NCBI GenBank assembly: GCA_030266525.1
Contig: JAJDIC010000006.1
Location: 1 to 49,369 of the forward strand
Origin: Desulfovibrio sp. OttesenSCG-928-G15
GTDB lineage: Bacteria; Desulfobacterota; Desulfovibrionia; Desulfovibrionales; Desulfovibrionaceae
DNA: 49,369 bases
Direction of reading: 5' to 3'
Shown here piece by piece: positions 1 through 9,708 of this stretch. The translations under genes were made by a program, and so were the position numbers. Position 1 is the stretch's first letter, and each line of letters starts with the position of its first letter. The notes beneath the pieces were generated by a model that worked only from the letters and a program-made list of their open reading frames with translations, was not told where the DNA came from and did no database searches.

Positions 1-49
1 GCACAACAGGCACAACAGGCACGACAGCCGGAAAACAAACCGCGTTGGT

Positions 50-1249
50 CTACATGCTTACGCTTACAGCCGCAGCCGCTTGCTGTGCTTTTTTCTTTGC
101 GTCATCCAGGCTGTCGCCCAGGGCCAGGGCTACGCCCATGCGTCGCCGTCCGGCGATTTCCGGTTTGCCGAACAGCATGATGGCGGTGTCTTTTGCCGCG
201 AGGGCTTTATCCAGGCCGTGATATTCGGGTTTGGTGCTGGTGCCGCTGGGCAGAATAACGGCGGAAGCTGCCGGGCCGTACTGGCGTATCAGCGGGATGG
301 GCAGGCCTAGAATGGCCCGCGCGTGTAAGGCGAATTCGGACAGGTTTTGGGAAATACAGGTTACAAGCCCTGTGTCGTGTGGCCTTGGGGATACCTCGCT
401 GAAATAGACGCGGTCCTCTTCGTCGCTTGCGCCCTGTTTGACAAAAATCTCCACGCCGAAAAGACCGTAACCGCCAAGGGCCTGCGTAATTTTCCCGGCC
501 ATGTCTCTTGCCCGCTCCAGGGTGGCAGGGCGCATGGGCTGGGGTTGCCAGGAAAGGCGGTAGTCGCCGTCTTCCTGGTAGTGACCGACCGGCTCGCAAA
601 AAGAGGTGCCGCCCACGTGGCGTACTGTGAGTTGGGTGATTTCGTAGTCAAAGTCGATAAAGCCTTCCACGATAACCCGGCCTTTTCCGGCCCGGCCGCC
701 TTCCTGGGCGTAGTGCCAGGCTTTTTCCACATCTTCCGGGCTTTTGATAACGCTTTGCCCCTTGCCGGAGGAACTCATGACCGGCTTGACCACGCACGGC
801 ATGCCGATTTGCTCGACCGCCCGCTGAAACTCCTCCCGCGTGGCTGCGAAGCGGTAGGGAGATGTGGGCAGGCCAAGGTCTTCAGCGGCGAGTTTGCGTA
901 TGCCTTCCCGGTTCATGGTCAGGCGGGTGGCAAGAGCGGTAGGAATAACCGTGTAGCCTTCTTTTTCCAGCTCCTGCAAGGTTTCTGTAGCGATGGCCTC
1001 TATTTCCGGAACAATGAAGTGCGGTTTTTCGCGCTCCACCAGTTCGCGCAGGGCTTCGCCGTCCAGCATGGAGAGGGTGTGGCTTTTGTGGGCCACCTGC
1101 ATGGCGGGCGCGCCCGCGTATCTGTCTACCGCGATAACTTCAACCCCCAGCCGCATCGCTTCAAGAGCGACTTCCCGACCAAGCTCGCCAGAGCCTAGCA
1201 GCATGAGTTTTGTGGCGGTGGGAGAAAGCGGGGTGCCTATGCTGACCAT
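50..1249 (-). CDS. purT: Formate-dependent phosphoribosylglycinamide formyltransferase 2
   Basis: PurT makes formyl-GAR from GAR, formate and ATP, the third step of purine synthesis, in the cytoplasm. The product is 399 residues, close to the usual size for the family. It has the ATP-grasp layout: an N-terminal nucleotide-fold start ([17 protein letters not shown]), a central ATP-grasp domain with a glycine-rich SSSGKGQS loop, and a C-terminal ligand region with [15 protein letters not shown]. The reading frame is open 27 codons further upstream, but the ATG at 1249 is chosen because AGGAAG lies just in front of it and the protein then begins like other PurT proteins. It diverges from the nuclease gene at 1440. 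The family assignment is firm. Confidence 0.95.
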   Translation of the reverse strand: MVSIGTPLSPTATKLMLLGSGELGREVALEAMRLGVEVIAVDRYAGAPAMQVAHKSHTLSMLDGEALRELVEREKPHFIVPEIEAIATETLQELEKEGYTVIPTALATRLTMNREGIRKLAAEDLGLPTSPYRFAATREEFQRAVEQIGMPCVVKPVMSSSGKGQSVIKSPEDVEKAWHYAQEGGRAGKGRVIVEGFIDFDYEITQLTVRHVGGTSFCEPVGHYQEDGDYRLSWQPQPMRPATLERARDMAGKITQALGGYGLFGVEIFVKQGASDEEDRVYFSEVSPRPHDTGLVTCISQNLSEFALHARAILGLPIPLIRQYGPAASAVILPSGTSTKPEYHGLDKALAAKDTAIMLFGKPEIAGRRRMGVALALGDSLDDAKKKAQQAAAAVSVSM

Positions 1250-1439
1250 GATGCTTCCTTTGCTGTATGTTGCGTGAGGCGGGTAGGGGCGTGCCCGCCC
1301 CACATGCGTTATAGCCGGAATTTTTTGCAAGTTCCAGTACCCCTACCTCTCTGGCGGGCGGAAATGTTTTTTGCTATCTTCAAAACAAGGGTGCTATTGC
1401 AACCCATCGCAACTCAACGCAACTTGCTATTGGTGACAC

Positions 1440-2033
1440 ATGAATACACAATTCCTTGGAGAAGGTCCTGCCCGCCTTTTTGGCCTGCCGCTGTTGCTGG
1501 TGCTTCTTTTACTCACTGCCTGCGCCGGACCGGACAGACGGCAGCCCGCGCCGCCCATTCCGCCGGTGGAACGGGAGGATACCTGGCGCTCTACTGTGAC
1601 TTCGGTGAGTGACGGCGATACCTTTCGTGTGAAGAACCCGGATGGAGGCAAAAACATTGCTGTTCGCGTGTGGGGCATTGATACGCCGGAAAACAAGGGC
1701 AGGCAGTGGGAAAAGCAGCCTTATAGCGAAGAAAGCGGCGACCTGGCCCGTGCCCTGCTGCCGGTTGGTTCTACCGTGGCCTTGCAGGCCAGACAGAAGG
1801 ACCGCTACAAGCGCACTGTGGCCGTGGTGTACTTGCAGGACGACAAGGTCTTGCAAGAAGAATTGCTCAAGGCGGGTTTGGCCTGGGTGTATCCGCAATA
1901 TTGCAAAAACTGCGACAACTGGAAGGCACTGGAAAAAAAGGCCCGCAAAGAACAGCGCGGGCTGTGGCAGGATGCCACTCCCGTTCCCCCATGGGAGTGG
2001 CGCAAGGCCGGAAGAAAGAAGGCGAAGAAGTAG
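1440..2033 (+). CDS. Thermonuclease-family (SNase-like) lipoprotein
   Basis: A 197-residue exported nuclease of the staphylococcal nuclease family, expected to cut DNA or RNA with calcium at the cell surface or in the periplasm. Residues 13-28 form a hydrophobic signal ending in a lipobox (LTAC, Cys28), so it is probably a lipoprotein. A proline-rich linker (about 35-43) precedes the nuclease fold. The catalytic signature is intact: DGDT at 58-61, Arg76 and Glu84 in VRVWGIDTPE, and Arg125 in DRYKRTVAVVY, matching Arg35, Glu43 and Arg87 of the Staphylococcus enzyme. The basic tail (RKAGRKKAKK) may help hold nucleic acid. It stands alone, divergent from purT. Confidence 0.9.
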   Translation: MNTQFLGEGPARLFGLPLLLVLLLLTACAGPDRRQPAPPIPPVEREDTWRSTVTSVSDGDTFRVKNPDGGKNIAVRVWGIDTPENKGRQWEKQPYSEESGDLARALLPVGSTVALQARQKDRYKRTVAVVYLQDDKVLQEELLKAGLAWVYPQYCKNCDNWKALEKKARKEQRGLWQDATPVPPWEWRKAGRKKAKK

Positions 2034-2175
2034 GGCGTCAATGAAAATATGCCTTCTGTATGCGTTACTTGAAGTATTGTATGGGGAAGCATCATCTTGC
2101 AGGATAAGAGGGCGTGGGTTGTCGTTAGTTGTCAATGGTTGAGGATATCCATAGGTTCCAAGCGCGGATTTCTGT

Positions 2176-2210
2176 AAAAAGTAAAAGCCGCACTTGAACA
2201 ATTGTTCGCG
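2176..2210 (-). terminator. Possible terminator after the sigma-54 response regulator
   Basis: Just past the regulator's stop codon, the minus strand reads through a GAACAATTGTTC palindrome (2196-2207) flanked by GC-rich bases. A T-rich stretch interrupted by other bases follows. The stem is short, so this is only a moderate candidate. Confidence 0.4.
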
Positions 2211-2219
2211 CAGTGAGGC

Positions 2220-3590
2220 TTATTCCAGATCGTATTTCGCCAGTTTGGCGTGCAGGGTTTTGCGGGTAACGCCGAGGCGTCTGGCGGTTTCGCTTTTGTT
2301 GCCGCTGCATGATTCCAGGGTTTGCAAAATGGCCTGTTTTTCCACGGCGTCAAGGCTCATTCCGGCCAGGGATGCTGCTCCGGCAAATGCGTGCTGTTCT
2401 CCCCGCGCGTGTTCCACCAGGGCGGGCGGCAGTTCGCGCTCGCTCACATAATCCCCCACAAGCAAGACGACAGCCCGTTCCACAACGTTTTCCAGTTCGC
2501 GCACGTTTCCGGGCCAGGTGTGTTTGAGCAGGCAATCCATGGCGGCCGGGGTGAAGCCCTTGATCTGCTTGTTGTTCTTGTTGGCGAAAATACTTAGAAA
2601 ATGTGCGGCCAGAAGGGGAATGTCCTCTATGCGCTCGTGCAGGTTCGGCATGTACAGGGTGACCACGTTCAGCCGGAAAAACAGATCCTGGCGAAATTTT
2701 CCGGCTTTTACCTCTTCTTCCAGGTTTTTGTTTGTGGCAGCCACCAGGCGCACGTCTACCTGGATAATCTGGTCGCCACCCACGCGGGTAAACTCGCGCT
2801 CCTGAATTACCCGGAGCAGTTTTACCTGCATGGCCGGTGATATTTCGCCTATTTCATCCAGAAACAGGGTGCCTTTGTCCGCATGGGCGAAATGACCGTC
2901 CCGGCGCTTGTCCGCGCCGGTGAATGAGCCTTTTTCATGGCCGAACAGCTCGGACTCCAGCAAATTCTCCGACAGGGCGGCGCAGTTGACCGCCACAAAA
3001 GGGCCGGTGGCCCGGTTGCTGTTGCCGTGGATGGCGCGGGCCACAAGCTCCTTGCCCGTACCCGATTCGCCCGTTACCAGCACAGTGGCGTCCGACGGAG
3101 CCACCATGGACAGCATTTCCAGCAGTTTGCGCATGGGCGGGCTGGAGCCGATAATTCCGCCCGAGTCAAAGCCGCGTATCTGTTCCTTGAGGGTCTGGTT
3201 TTCGTGCTTGAGTTCGGCATGGTCGAGCGCTCTGGAAAGACCGAGTTTGAGCACGTCAAAATCCAGCGGTTTGGAAAGATAGTCGTACGCACCCGATTTC
3301 AGGGCTTCCACGGCTGACTCCACCTTGCTGTAGGCGGTCATGATCACAATAGGAATGGAGGGGTTGTAAGCCTTGATGGCTTGCAAGGCGCTTATGCCGT
3401 CCACTTCCGGCATGAGCACGTCCATCAGGATGATATCGTAAGGGATGGCTTTGCAAAGGCTGATAGCTTCTGCCCCGTTGCCCGCTTCATCCACCTTTGC
3501 TCCCCAGGCGCTGATCAGGGTGCGAAGCATGGTTCTATGGGCGGTGTCGTCATCTACTATGAGTATGCGGGCGTGCGAGAAGTCGCGCAT
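2220..3590 (-). CDS. Sigma-54-dependent response regulator (NtrC/ZraR type)
   Basis: A 456-residue transcription activator that, when phosphorylated, should open sigma-54 promoters. A receiver domain (about 8-125) carries the acidic pocket DDD at 13-15, the phospho-acceptor Asp57 (LMDVLMP), Thr85 and Lys107. The AAA+ domain has a Walker A motif (GESGTGKE), the sigma-54 contact loop as GSFTGA in place of the commoner GAFTGA, and a Walker B motif ([11 protein letters not shown]). A Fis-type helix-turn-helix ends the protein ([20 protein letters not shown]). The frame is open 65 codons upstream, but the ATG at 3590 begins at the receiver domain. It lies 38 bases downstream of its likely partner kinase and closes the operon. 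Its targets cannot be told from the sequence. Confidence 0.93.
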   Translation of the reverse strand: MRDFSHARILIVDDDTAHRTMLRTLISAWGAKVDEAGNGAEAISLCKAIPYDIILMDVLMPEVDGISALQAIKAYNPSIPIVIMTAYSKVESAVEALKSGAYDYLSKPLDFDVLKLGLSRALDHAELKHENQTLKEQIRGFDSGGIIGSSPPMRKLLEMLSMVAPSDATVLVTGESGTGKELVARAIHGNSNRATGPFVAVNCAALSENLLESELFGHEKGSFTGADKRRDGHFAHADKGTLFLDEIGEISPAMQVKLLRVIQEREFTRVGGDQIIQVDVRLVAATNKNLEEEVKAGKFRQDLFFRLNVVTLYMPNLHERIEDIPLLAAHFLSIFANKNNKQIKGFTPAAMDCLLKHTWPGNVRELENVVERAVVLLVGDYVSERELPPALVEHARGEQHAFAGAASLAGMSLDAVEKQAILQTLESCSGNKSETARRLGVTRKTLHAKLAKYDLE

Positions 3591-3628
3591 GGTTGCTGTA
3601 CCTTTTCTGATGCCTTTTGGGCCCTGCC

Positions 3629-5806
3629 CTATTCCTGCCGGGAGGGCAGGCGCAGGGTTACTACTGTGCCTTCGCCGGGGGTGCTGGCCAGGGCGATTGT
3701 GCCGTGGTGGTCTTCTACAATTTTGGACACGATGGAGAGCCCCAGCCCGGTGCCGGTAGCCCTGGTGGTGAAATATGGGTTGCATACCTGAGAGAGTATG
3801 TCCGGCTCCATCCCGTGCCCGGTATCGGCTATGCGTATGGTAATACTGTCTGCCTTGTTCGAGCGACTGGCGCTTACCGTGACGCTGCCGTCCCTCGGAG
3901 TTGCCTGTACCGCGTTGAGCAAGAGGTTGAGCAGGGCCTGGGTGATGCGCTCGGCATCGACAAGGGCCGTAAGGGTAGTGGCCGGGTCGGACGCTTCGGC
4001 GCGCAGATTCACCCCTTTGGTTTCCGCATCCATTCCGGCCAGGCGTACAGCCCGCTCTATCAGAGCAGGAACATCCTGTGGGGCAAGCTGCAAATTGGAG
4101 GGGCGGGCAAAGTCCAGCAGTTCCGAAACAACCCGGTTCAGGCGGTCCACTTCACCAATCATGGTTTTGGCGGCCTGCTTGTCAGACTCTTCGTTTTGCC
4201 GTGTGCCGAGGTACGTGGCAAAGCCCTTGATGGAGCTGAGCGGATTGCGAATTTCGTGCGCCACACGGGCCGCCATGTTGCCAAGGGTGGACAGGCGTTC
4301 GCTACGGCGCAGTTCCGCCTGCAAGCGCTTTACTTCACGCATGTCGCGCAGCAGGAACAAGATACCAAGGCTTGCGCCTTCCTCGTTAATAATGCGCGAA
4401 GCGCTCACACTTACGGGGATTGAGGTGATTTCTGTATCGCCCCGGTCCTGCAAGGCGGCTTCCGGTACGGCGCTTATCGGGGCAGGGTCCGCGGTAGCGG
4501 CTGACGGGGAAGGGCCTGCCGGTTCTGCGCCTGCCGGGACAAAGCCTTCCGGGGCAGCATCTGCGGGCAGTGAAAGGGTAAATTCCTCTTCCAGAACGGC
4601 TTCGCCCTTGGCGGCGCGTTCCGCAAGGCTTTGCCAGTTAAACCCGGGCAGTTCCTTGGGGGACAGCCCGGCCAGTTTCGCCGGTTGCAGGCCAAGAAGC
4701 CTGCCCGCCAGCGCATTGGCCTGAGCCACGCGTTCCGTGGCGTCAAGAATGACCAGGCCCAGCGGCATGCTGCTGATTACTTCTTCGGTAAAGGCGCGGG
4801 TGTCCATAAGCATGCGCCGGGACAGCTTGTAGTTTTGCGCCCAGAACAGGGAAAGAAAAGCCCCGACCCCGAGCAGGCCCACGAGCAGGGCGGTAAACAG
4901 CGTATTGCGCTCTGCCATAGTGAGGCGGCTTTCTTGTGATGAAATTTCAAGCCCGATAACGATTACCGGCTCCTTGCCGGGAGTCATTCTGGGCATGGCC
5001 TGCCCTTCCTGCTCCTCTGCGTTCGGGCTTATCGCATTGGGGCCATTCGTGTCGGGACCGAAGCCGTCCGGGGCAGGCCCGAAGGTTTGCGAAGGAGGCA
5101 GGGGCGGCATGCCTTGCGGTGCGGCAGAATCAGGCGGAGGGCCGGGTCTTTCGCCAGGAAAGAACGGCTCTGGAGGGCCTTTGGGCAGGATGCCGGGAGG
5201 CTGCATCCCGAAGCGTTTGCCGCGCATCATGGGCATGCCGTCGTGCCTGCCGTCGTGCCTGCCGTCGTGTCTGCCGCGCATGTGGCCGCCCATACGGTCA
5301 AAAAAACCGGGCAGGGGCACGAAGCGGCGGTATGCTTCAAACAGTTTGCCGCCGGTTTTACCCCGGATAATGCGCCAGTGCATCTGTTGGTAAGGCCGCA
5401 GTTCCGTGAGCTTTTTACCTTCATACAGCGTTTCGCCGATGCGGGTAGGGTCGCTGTGGGCCACAATGCGTCCTTCCGGGGTGATTACGGCTATGTATTC
5501 AATATCCGGCTGGCGGGAAATTTCTTCCAGCATGAACTGCATGTAAGAGGCCGTGCGCATCATGCCCATGCCCGCGCGCGCGCTTCCTTCCACCGCCCAC
5601 ATCAGGGCGCCTGCCCGGGCCTGCAGGTTGGCTGCCATGTTTTCGCGCTCCTGCTGGGCGTTTTTAAAGGCCCAAAAGGTAATGGCAAGGCCGAGAATCA
5701 GGGTGGACCCCACCAGCAGCCAGGGGGAAACAAGCATCGCCGTATGGCGGGGAAGGGAAGAAGGGCGCGAAAGCTGCACCCCGCTATGGTCGGCTGGTTT
5801 CCACAT
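3629..5806 (-). CDS. Membrane sensor histidine kinase with His/Met/Pro-rich periplasmic insertion
   Basis: A 725-residue two-component sensor of the ZraS/HydH type that should phosphorylate the regulator encoded next. It has TM1 at about 25-46, a periplasmic sensor region, TM2 at about 301-323, a PAS-like region, and a HisKA domain with phospho-acceptor His517 (VAHEIRNPL). An HATPase domain has its N box (NLLLNAVQAT) and G boxes (DTGHGM, GTGLGLSI). The periplasmic part contains an unusual stretch at about 172-290, rich in His, Met, Gly and Pro, with three RHDG repeats. A second Ala/Pro-rich insertion (about 413-455) sits inside the PAS region. The start is unsure: a TTG at 5836 would add 10 residues, and neither start has a clear ribosome binding site. 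It follows spoT closely. Confidence 0.9.
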   Translation of the reverse strand: MWKPADHSGVQLSRPSSLPRHTAMLVSPWLLVGSTLILGLAITFWAFKNAQQERENMAANLQARAGALMWAVEGSARAGMGMMRTASYMQFMLEEISRQPDIEYIAVITPEGRIVAHSDPTRIGETLYEGKKLTELRPYQQMHWRIIRGKTGGKLFEAYRRFVPLPGFFDRMGGHMRGRHDGRHDGRHDGMPMMRGKRFGMQPPGILPKGPPEPFFPGERPGPPPDSAAPQGMPPLPPSQTFGPAPDGFGPDTNGPNAISPNAEEQEGQAMPRMTPGKEPVIVIGLEISSQESRLTMAERNTLFTALLVGLLGVGAFLSLFWAQNYKLSRRMLMDTRAFTEEVISSMPLGLVILDATERVAQANALAGRLLGLQPAKLAGLSPKELPGFNWQSLAERAAKGEAVLEEEFTLSLPADAAPEGFVPAGAEPAGPSPSAATADPAPISAVPEAALQDRGDTEITSIPVSVSASRIINEEGASLGILFLLRDMREVKRLQAELRRSERLSTLGNMAARVAHEIRNPLSSIKGFATYLGTRQNEESDKQAAKTMIGEVDRLNRVVSELLDFARPSNLQLAPQDVPALIERAVRLAGMDAETKGVNLRAEASDPATTLTALVDAERITQALLNLLLNAVQATPRDGSVTVSASRSNKADSITIRIADTGHGMEPDILSQVCNPYFTTRATGTGLGLSIVSKIVEDHHGTIALASTPGEGTVVTLRLPSRQE
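5237..5272 (-). repeat. Three 12-bp tandem repeats inside the histidine kinase gene
   Basis: Two identical 12-base units and a third with one change lie head to tail. They encode the repeated Arg-His-Asp-Gly motif in the periplasmic sensor part of the kinase. The repeat stays in frame, so loss or gain of a unit would change the number of histidines without breaking the gene. Confidence 0.9.
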
Positions 5807-5848
5807 TGAACGTTTTGGTATTGTAAAATATATCAAAGCTGATTTGCT

Positions 5849-8023
5849 CTAGTGGGGTTCGGAGGAACCGCTTCCTGCTGCACTGGTCATACGCGAGACT
5901 TCCAGTACGTTCTCCACTTTGCGAAGCTGGTCAAGTGTGTAGAGAAGTTGCACGATATCCGATACTTCAATGACCATTTCAATTTCCGTATGCCCGTCCA
6001 CCAAAGAGCGGAACGAGCCGGAGTCAATATTTACACCGACCTTGTCCAGCGTGGCGGTGAGCTTCGCCAGGGCGCCTTTCTGGTTCTGACACAGGATGTG
6101 TATTCTTGCCGGGAAGGGCTGGCCCTCTTCACTGCCTTCCCAGAACACCGGGAGAAGGCGTTCCGGCTCCATCTGGGAAATGGTGGGGCAGTCGGCGGTG
6201 TGTACGGCAACGCCGCGCCCACGGCTGATGTAACCGATAATCGGGTCGCCGGGAACCGGGTTGCAGCACTTGGCAAAGCGCACCAGCATGTCGTCTACGC
6301 CCTTGATAACGACACTGTCAGCCTTGGTGGGTTTGTGTCCCGGCGCGGTATGTTGCTGGCGAACGTCTTCCTGGGGCTGCTCCTCTGCTTTGGGAATGAG
6401 GAAGTTGAGTATTTTGCGTGGGGTTACCCTGGCGTAGCCCACAGCGGAGATCATGTCGTCCACCGAAGAAAAGTTCAGCTCTTTGGCCACAGGCTCCAAA
6501 GTGCCTTCCTTGAGGGCTTTCTGGAGGTTAACCCCCAGCCGTCGGCCCTGCTTTTCCAGCATCTCCTTGCCAAGTGAAATGCTTCGCGCCCGTTCTTCCG
6601 TGCGGATAAAGTACTGGATTCGCGTTCTGGCTTTCGCTGTTTTGACAAATTTCAGCCAGTCCCGGCTGGGATGTCTGCCCTGGGCGGTGATAATTTCCAC
6701 AGTGTCGCCGCTTTTCAGGGGGGTGGAAAGCGGCATGAGCTTGCCGTTGATTTTGCTTCCGGCGCAGCGGTCGCCCACCTGGGTGTGGATCTGGTAGGCA
6801 AAATCCACCGGAGTGGCGTTTTCAGGCAGTTCCTTGACCTGACCGCGCGGCGTAAAAACGTAAATCTCATCCTTGAACAGGTCGAAGCGCAAAGAGCGCA
6901 GGAACTCCTTGGAATCGCTCTCCATTTTCGTCCAGTCCAGCATCTCGCGCAGCCAGTTGAACTCCGCAACGTCCTTGGCCTTCACCCTGGTGCCTTCTTT
7001 ATACAGCCAGTGGGAGGCAAGGCCGTGCTCGGCAAGCTGGTCCATTTCCTCACTGCGGATCTGCACCTCCATGCGCTCGCCCCTCGGCCCGATAACCGTG
7101 GTGTGCAGGCTCTGGTACATATTTTTTTTGGGCATGGAGATGTAGTCTTTGAACCGGCCCGGAACCGGCGTCCAGGCGGCGTGCACCAGCCCGAGCGCCG
7201 CGTAGCAGTCTTTCAGGTCGCTCACTATGGCCCGGAAGGCGATAATGTCGTGCATTTCGTCCAGGGTCACGTTCAGGTGGTTCATTTTGCGGTAAATACT
7301 GTAAATATGCTTGATGCGCCCTTTTATCCGGGCCTTGATGCCGTTTTTATCCAGCACCGATTCCAGCTTGGCGATAACAGAATTGATGTACTCCGCATCG
7401 TCCGCGCTGTGGCTTTCAATCCAGTCAGCAATCTGATTGTAGGCGTCTGGCGCGGTGTAGCGAAAGCTCAGGTCTTCCAACTCCAGTTTGACCCGGTGCA
7501 GGCCGAGCCTGTTGGCCAGGGGAGCGTATATGTCCATGGTTTCCTGGCCGATGCGGCGCTGCTTGTCCGGCCGCATGAATTCCAGGGTGCGCATGTTGTG
7601 CAGTCTGTCTGCCAGCTTGACAAACAGAACGCGCATGTCCTCGTTCATGGCGAGAATCATTTTACGGATATTTTCCGCCTGCTGCGCTTCCTTGCTGTCA
7701 AAGCTGAGCATGCTGATTTTGGTCACGCCGTCAACGATGTCTGCAACGTCTTCACCGAAGTTTTCGTCTATTTCCTCAATGGTTGCTTTGGTGTCTTCCA
7801 CAGTGTCATGCAAAAGGCCCGCGGCAACAGAGGCTGCGTCAAGGCGCATGTCAGCCAGGGTGAAGGCAACGGCAAGAGGGTGGGAAAGGTAGGGCTCGCC
7901 CGACTGGCGCGTTTGTCCGGCATGGGCTGCGGCCGCGTACACGTAGGCCTTTCGGACCAGTTCCACGTCATCGGCGGTCTGGTATTCCCCGATTTTATCA
8001 AGAATGTCCTGAATGCGGATCAT
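5849..8023 (-). CDS. spoT: Bifunctional (p)ppGpp synthetase/hydrolase, RelA/SpoT family
   Basis: A 724-residue stringent-response enzyme that makes and breaks (p)ppGpp. The HD hydrolase domain has His48 and the HDTVED motif at 72-77. The synthetase domain has RFKD at 290-293 (the RXKD form of bifunctional enzymes, not the EXDD of RelA), YQSLHTTV and EVQIRSEEMDQLAEHGLASHW. TGS (VFTPRGQVKELP) and C-terminal ACT domains follow, so the layout is complete. The start at 8023 overlaps the stop codon of the upstream peptide-binding gene (ATGA), which suggests translational coupling. The symbol spoT is used for the family; a single-copy gene would usually be called rel. Confidence 0.95.
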   Translation of the reverse strand: MIRIQDILDKIGEYQTADDVELVRKAYVYAAAAHAGQTRQSGEPYLSHPLAVAFTLADMRLDAASVAAGLLHDTVEDTKATIEEIDENFGEDVADIVDGVTKISMLSFDSKEAQQAENIRKMILAMNEDMRVLFVKLADRLHNMRTLEFMRPDKQRRIGQETMDIYAPLANRLGLHRVKLELEDLSFRYTAPDAYNQIADWIESHSADDAEYINSVIAKLESVLDKNGIKARIKGRIKHIYSIYRKMNHLNVTLDEMHDIIAFRAIVSDLKDCYAALGLVHAAWTPVPGRFKDYISMPKKNMYQSLHTTVIGPRGERMEVQIRSEEMDQLAEHGLASHWLYKEGTRVKAKDVAEFNWLREMLDWTKMESDSKEFLRSLRFDLFKDEIYVFTPRGQVKELPENATPVDFAYQIHTQVGDRCAGSKINGKLMPLSTPLKSGDTVEIITAQGRHPSRDWLKFVKTAKARTRIQYFIRTEERARSISLGKEMLEKQGRRLGVNLQKALKEGTLEPVAKELNFSSVDDMISAVGYARVTPRKILNFLIPKAEEQPQEDVRQQHTAPGHKPTKADSVVIKGVDDMLVRFAKCCNPVPGDPIIGYISRGRGVAVHTADCPTISQMEPERLLPVFWEGSEEGQPFPARIHILCQNQKGALAKLTATLDKVGVNIDSGSFRSLVDGHTEIEMVIEVSDIVQLLYTLDQLRKVENVLEVSRMTSAAGSGSSEPH

Positions 8024-9708
8024 TGGGGCGTTATCCTGTAGCGTTGGTCCTGTGAGGGAACCCACCACTCGTTGGTGTTGTGAAATATGCCCGCCGGGGC
8101 GGGGTCCAGCCCTCTGAAACGTTTGTCCACAGCGGAAAGCTGGTAGGGTACATACAAGAAACAGTAGGGCTGGTCTTCGTGCAGAATCTCCTGAAAGCGG
8201 TCATAGGCTTTTTTGCGCACCGCCTTGTCCAGGGTGGAGCGTCCCTCTTCCAGACAGGCGTCGGCTTGCGCGTTGGCATAGCTGATTACGTTCAGCCCCT
8301 GGCCGATGCGTGAGGAATGCCACACGTCATAGCCGTCCGGGTCAACAGGCAGCGTCCAGCCGAGGATGATCGCGTCAAAAAGACCCGGCATGACAAACTG
8401 CTTCAAAAACGCGGCCCATTCCAGGCTGCGTATGTTCACTTCAACCCCTATCTGCTTGAGCTGGCTTTGAATCATCACTGCGGTAGTCAGGCGCTGCTCG
8501 TTGCCCTGATTGGTCAGAAGGGTAAAGGAAAAAGGGCGACCGTCTTTTTCCAAAAGGCCGCTTTTGCCCATGACCCATCCGCTTTGGGCCAGCATTGCCA
8601 AGGCTTTTTCCTTGTCATAGGGATATTGCGCTATATTGTTGTTGTAAGCCCAGGTGTCGGGCTTGCACGGCCCGATGGTGGGTACGCCCTGACCAAGCAG
8701 GGCCACCTTGACGATGTCTTCCTTGTCAATGGCATGGGCCAGGGCAACGCGCACGTTTTTGTCGGAAAACAACGGGCTTTTGAGGTTGTAGCCCATATAG
8801 GTGTAGGCCGAGGCCAAGGTGCGGTAGGAAAGGAAACGCTGAATAAAGTCGGCTGTTTTGGTCTGGTAAAGGTATTGCAGTGCGGTGAGCGAGCCCATGA
8901 CATCCAGCTTGCCTGCTTTCAGTTCCAGAAACATGGTGGTGATGTCCGGGATGATCCGGTAAACTAACCGGTCGATAAAGGGCTTGCCCTCAAAATAGTG
9001 CGGGTTGGAAGCAAGGCTCAGGCTGGCACCGCTTTCCCAGTTTTCCAATGTATAGCCGCCCGCGCTCAGGGGCTTTCGGGCGAGCTGGGTTGTGCGCAAG
9101 TCTTGCCCTTCAAGAGCGTGTTTGGGCCAGATTCCGCTCATCCAGGTGCTCAGGGAGCGCGGAAAGGGCTTTTCATAGGCCACTTCGATTGTGTAGGGGT
9201 CTATTTTCCGAAATTCCTTGATGATTTTATAATCCCCGGCATAGGCGGTGGGCGTGGTGGGGTCAATCATCTTTTGGTAGGTGAACTCCACATCGTCGGC
9301 TGTAAGCTCGACCCCGTCCTGCCAGCGAATTCCCCTGCGCAGGGTAAAGCGCAGGAGCTTGCCGTCATCCAGTACTTCATAGCTTTCGGCGGCCCAGGGG
9401 ACCACTTCCAGGTTTTTGTCGTATTTGAGCAGACCGATGTAAAGGTGCTGGGTAATCTCGCTGGAGGCCGTGTCAGAGGCGAGGTGCGGTATAAGGTTGC
9501 TCGGCTCGCCAATCATGCCGGATAAGAGGGAATCGCCGTATTGCGGCGTTTCGCCGGGCTGCGGGGCAGATTGCGGGGTGGTTTGTGAGGCGGGCGCTTC
9601 ACCGGAGCGCGCAGCCAAAGCGCCACCAGTCAGGCCGCAGAAACCGACAAAAAGAAAAACGGCAAATGCCGCTCCGGTAAGCAGAAAAAACATACGTTGT
9701 TTTGACAC
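8020..9708 (-). CDS. Extracellular peptide-type ABC substrate-binding protein (SBP_bac_5)
   Basis: A 562-residue periplasmic binding protein of the oligopeptide/dipeptide/nickel class, which captures ligand for an ABC importer. It has a signal peptide (hydrophobic about 7-30, cleavage likely after GALA, about residue 32) and a Ser/Pro/Gln-rich linker. Family landmarks follow, such as LIPHLASDTASSEI, LRFTLRRGIRWQDG and VRVALAHAIDKEDIV. The cysteine in the signal peptide does not form a good lipobox. The start is GTG at 9708, with AAAGG seven bases upstream. No permease or ATPase genes are next to it; instead it is coupled by a 4-base overlap to spoT, so the importer partners must be elsewhere. 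The ligand is not predictable. Confidence 0.9.
   Translation of the reverse strand: MSKQRMFFLLTGAAFAVFLFVGFCGLTGGALAARSGEAPASQTTPQSAPQPGETPQYGDSLLSGMIGEPSNLIPHLASDTASSEITQHLYIGLLKYDKNLEVVPWAAESYEVLDDGKLLRFTLRRGIRWQDGVELTADDVEFTYQKMIDPTTPTAYAGDYKIIKEFRKIDPYTIEVAYEKPFPRSLSTWMSGIWPKHALEGQDLRTTQLARKPLSAGGYTLENWESGASLSLASNPHYFEGKPFIDRLVYRIIPDITTMFLELKAGKLDVMGSLTALQYLYQTKTADFIQRFLSYRTLASAYTYMGYNLKSPLFSDKNVRVALAHAIDKEDIVKVALLGQGVPTIGPCKPDTWAYNNNIAQYPYDKEKALAMLAQSGWVMGKSGLLEKDGRPFSFTLLTNQGNEQRLTTAVMIQSQLKQIGVEVNIRSLEWAAFLKQFVMPGLFDAIILGWTLPVDPDGYDVWHSSRIGQGLNVISYANAQADACLEEGRSTLDKAVRKKAYDRFQEILHEDQPYCFLYVPYQLSAVDKRFRGLDPAPAGIFHNTNEWWVPSQDQRYRITPQ

Noticed and set aside
1..30. Short tandem repeat of CACAACAGG at the window start
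   Set aside because: Only two full units and one imperfect one are visible at the edge, too little to call a repeat array.
347..1198. Long open frame on the plus strand opposite purT
   Set aside because: It is the antisense shadow of a clear purT gene and has no family signature or ribosome binding site.
2041..2142. 33-codon frame after the nuclease gene
   Set aside because: The ribosome binding site is poor and the peptide shows no signal or motif.
6671..8041. 456-codon open frame opposite spoT
   Set aside because: It mirrors the coding bias of spoT; the sense strand encodes an unmistakable RelA/SpoT protein.
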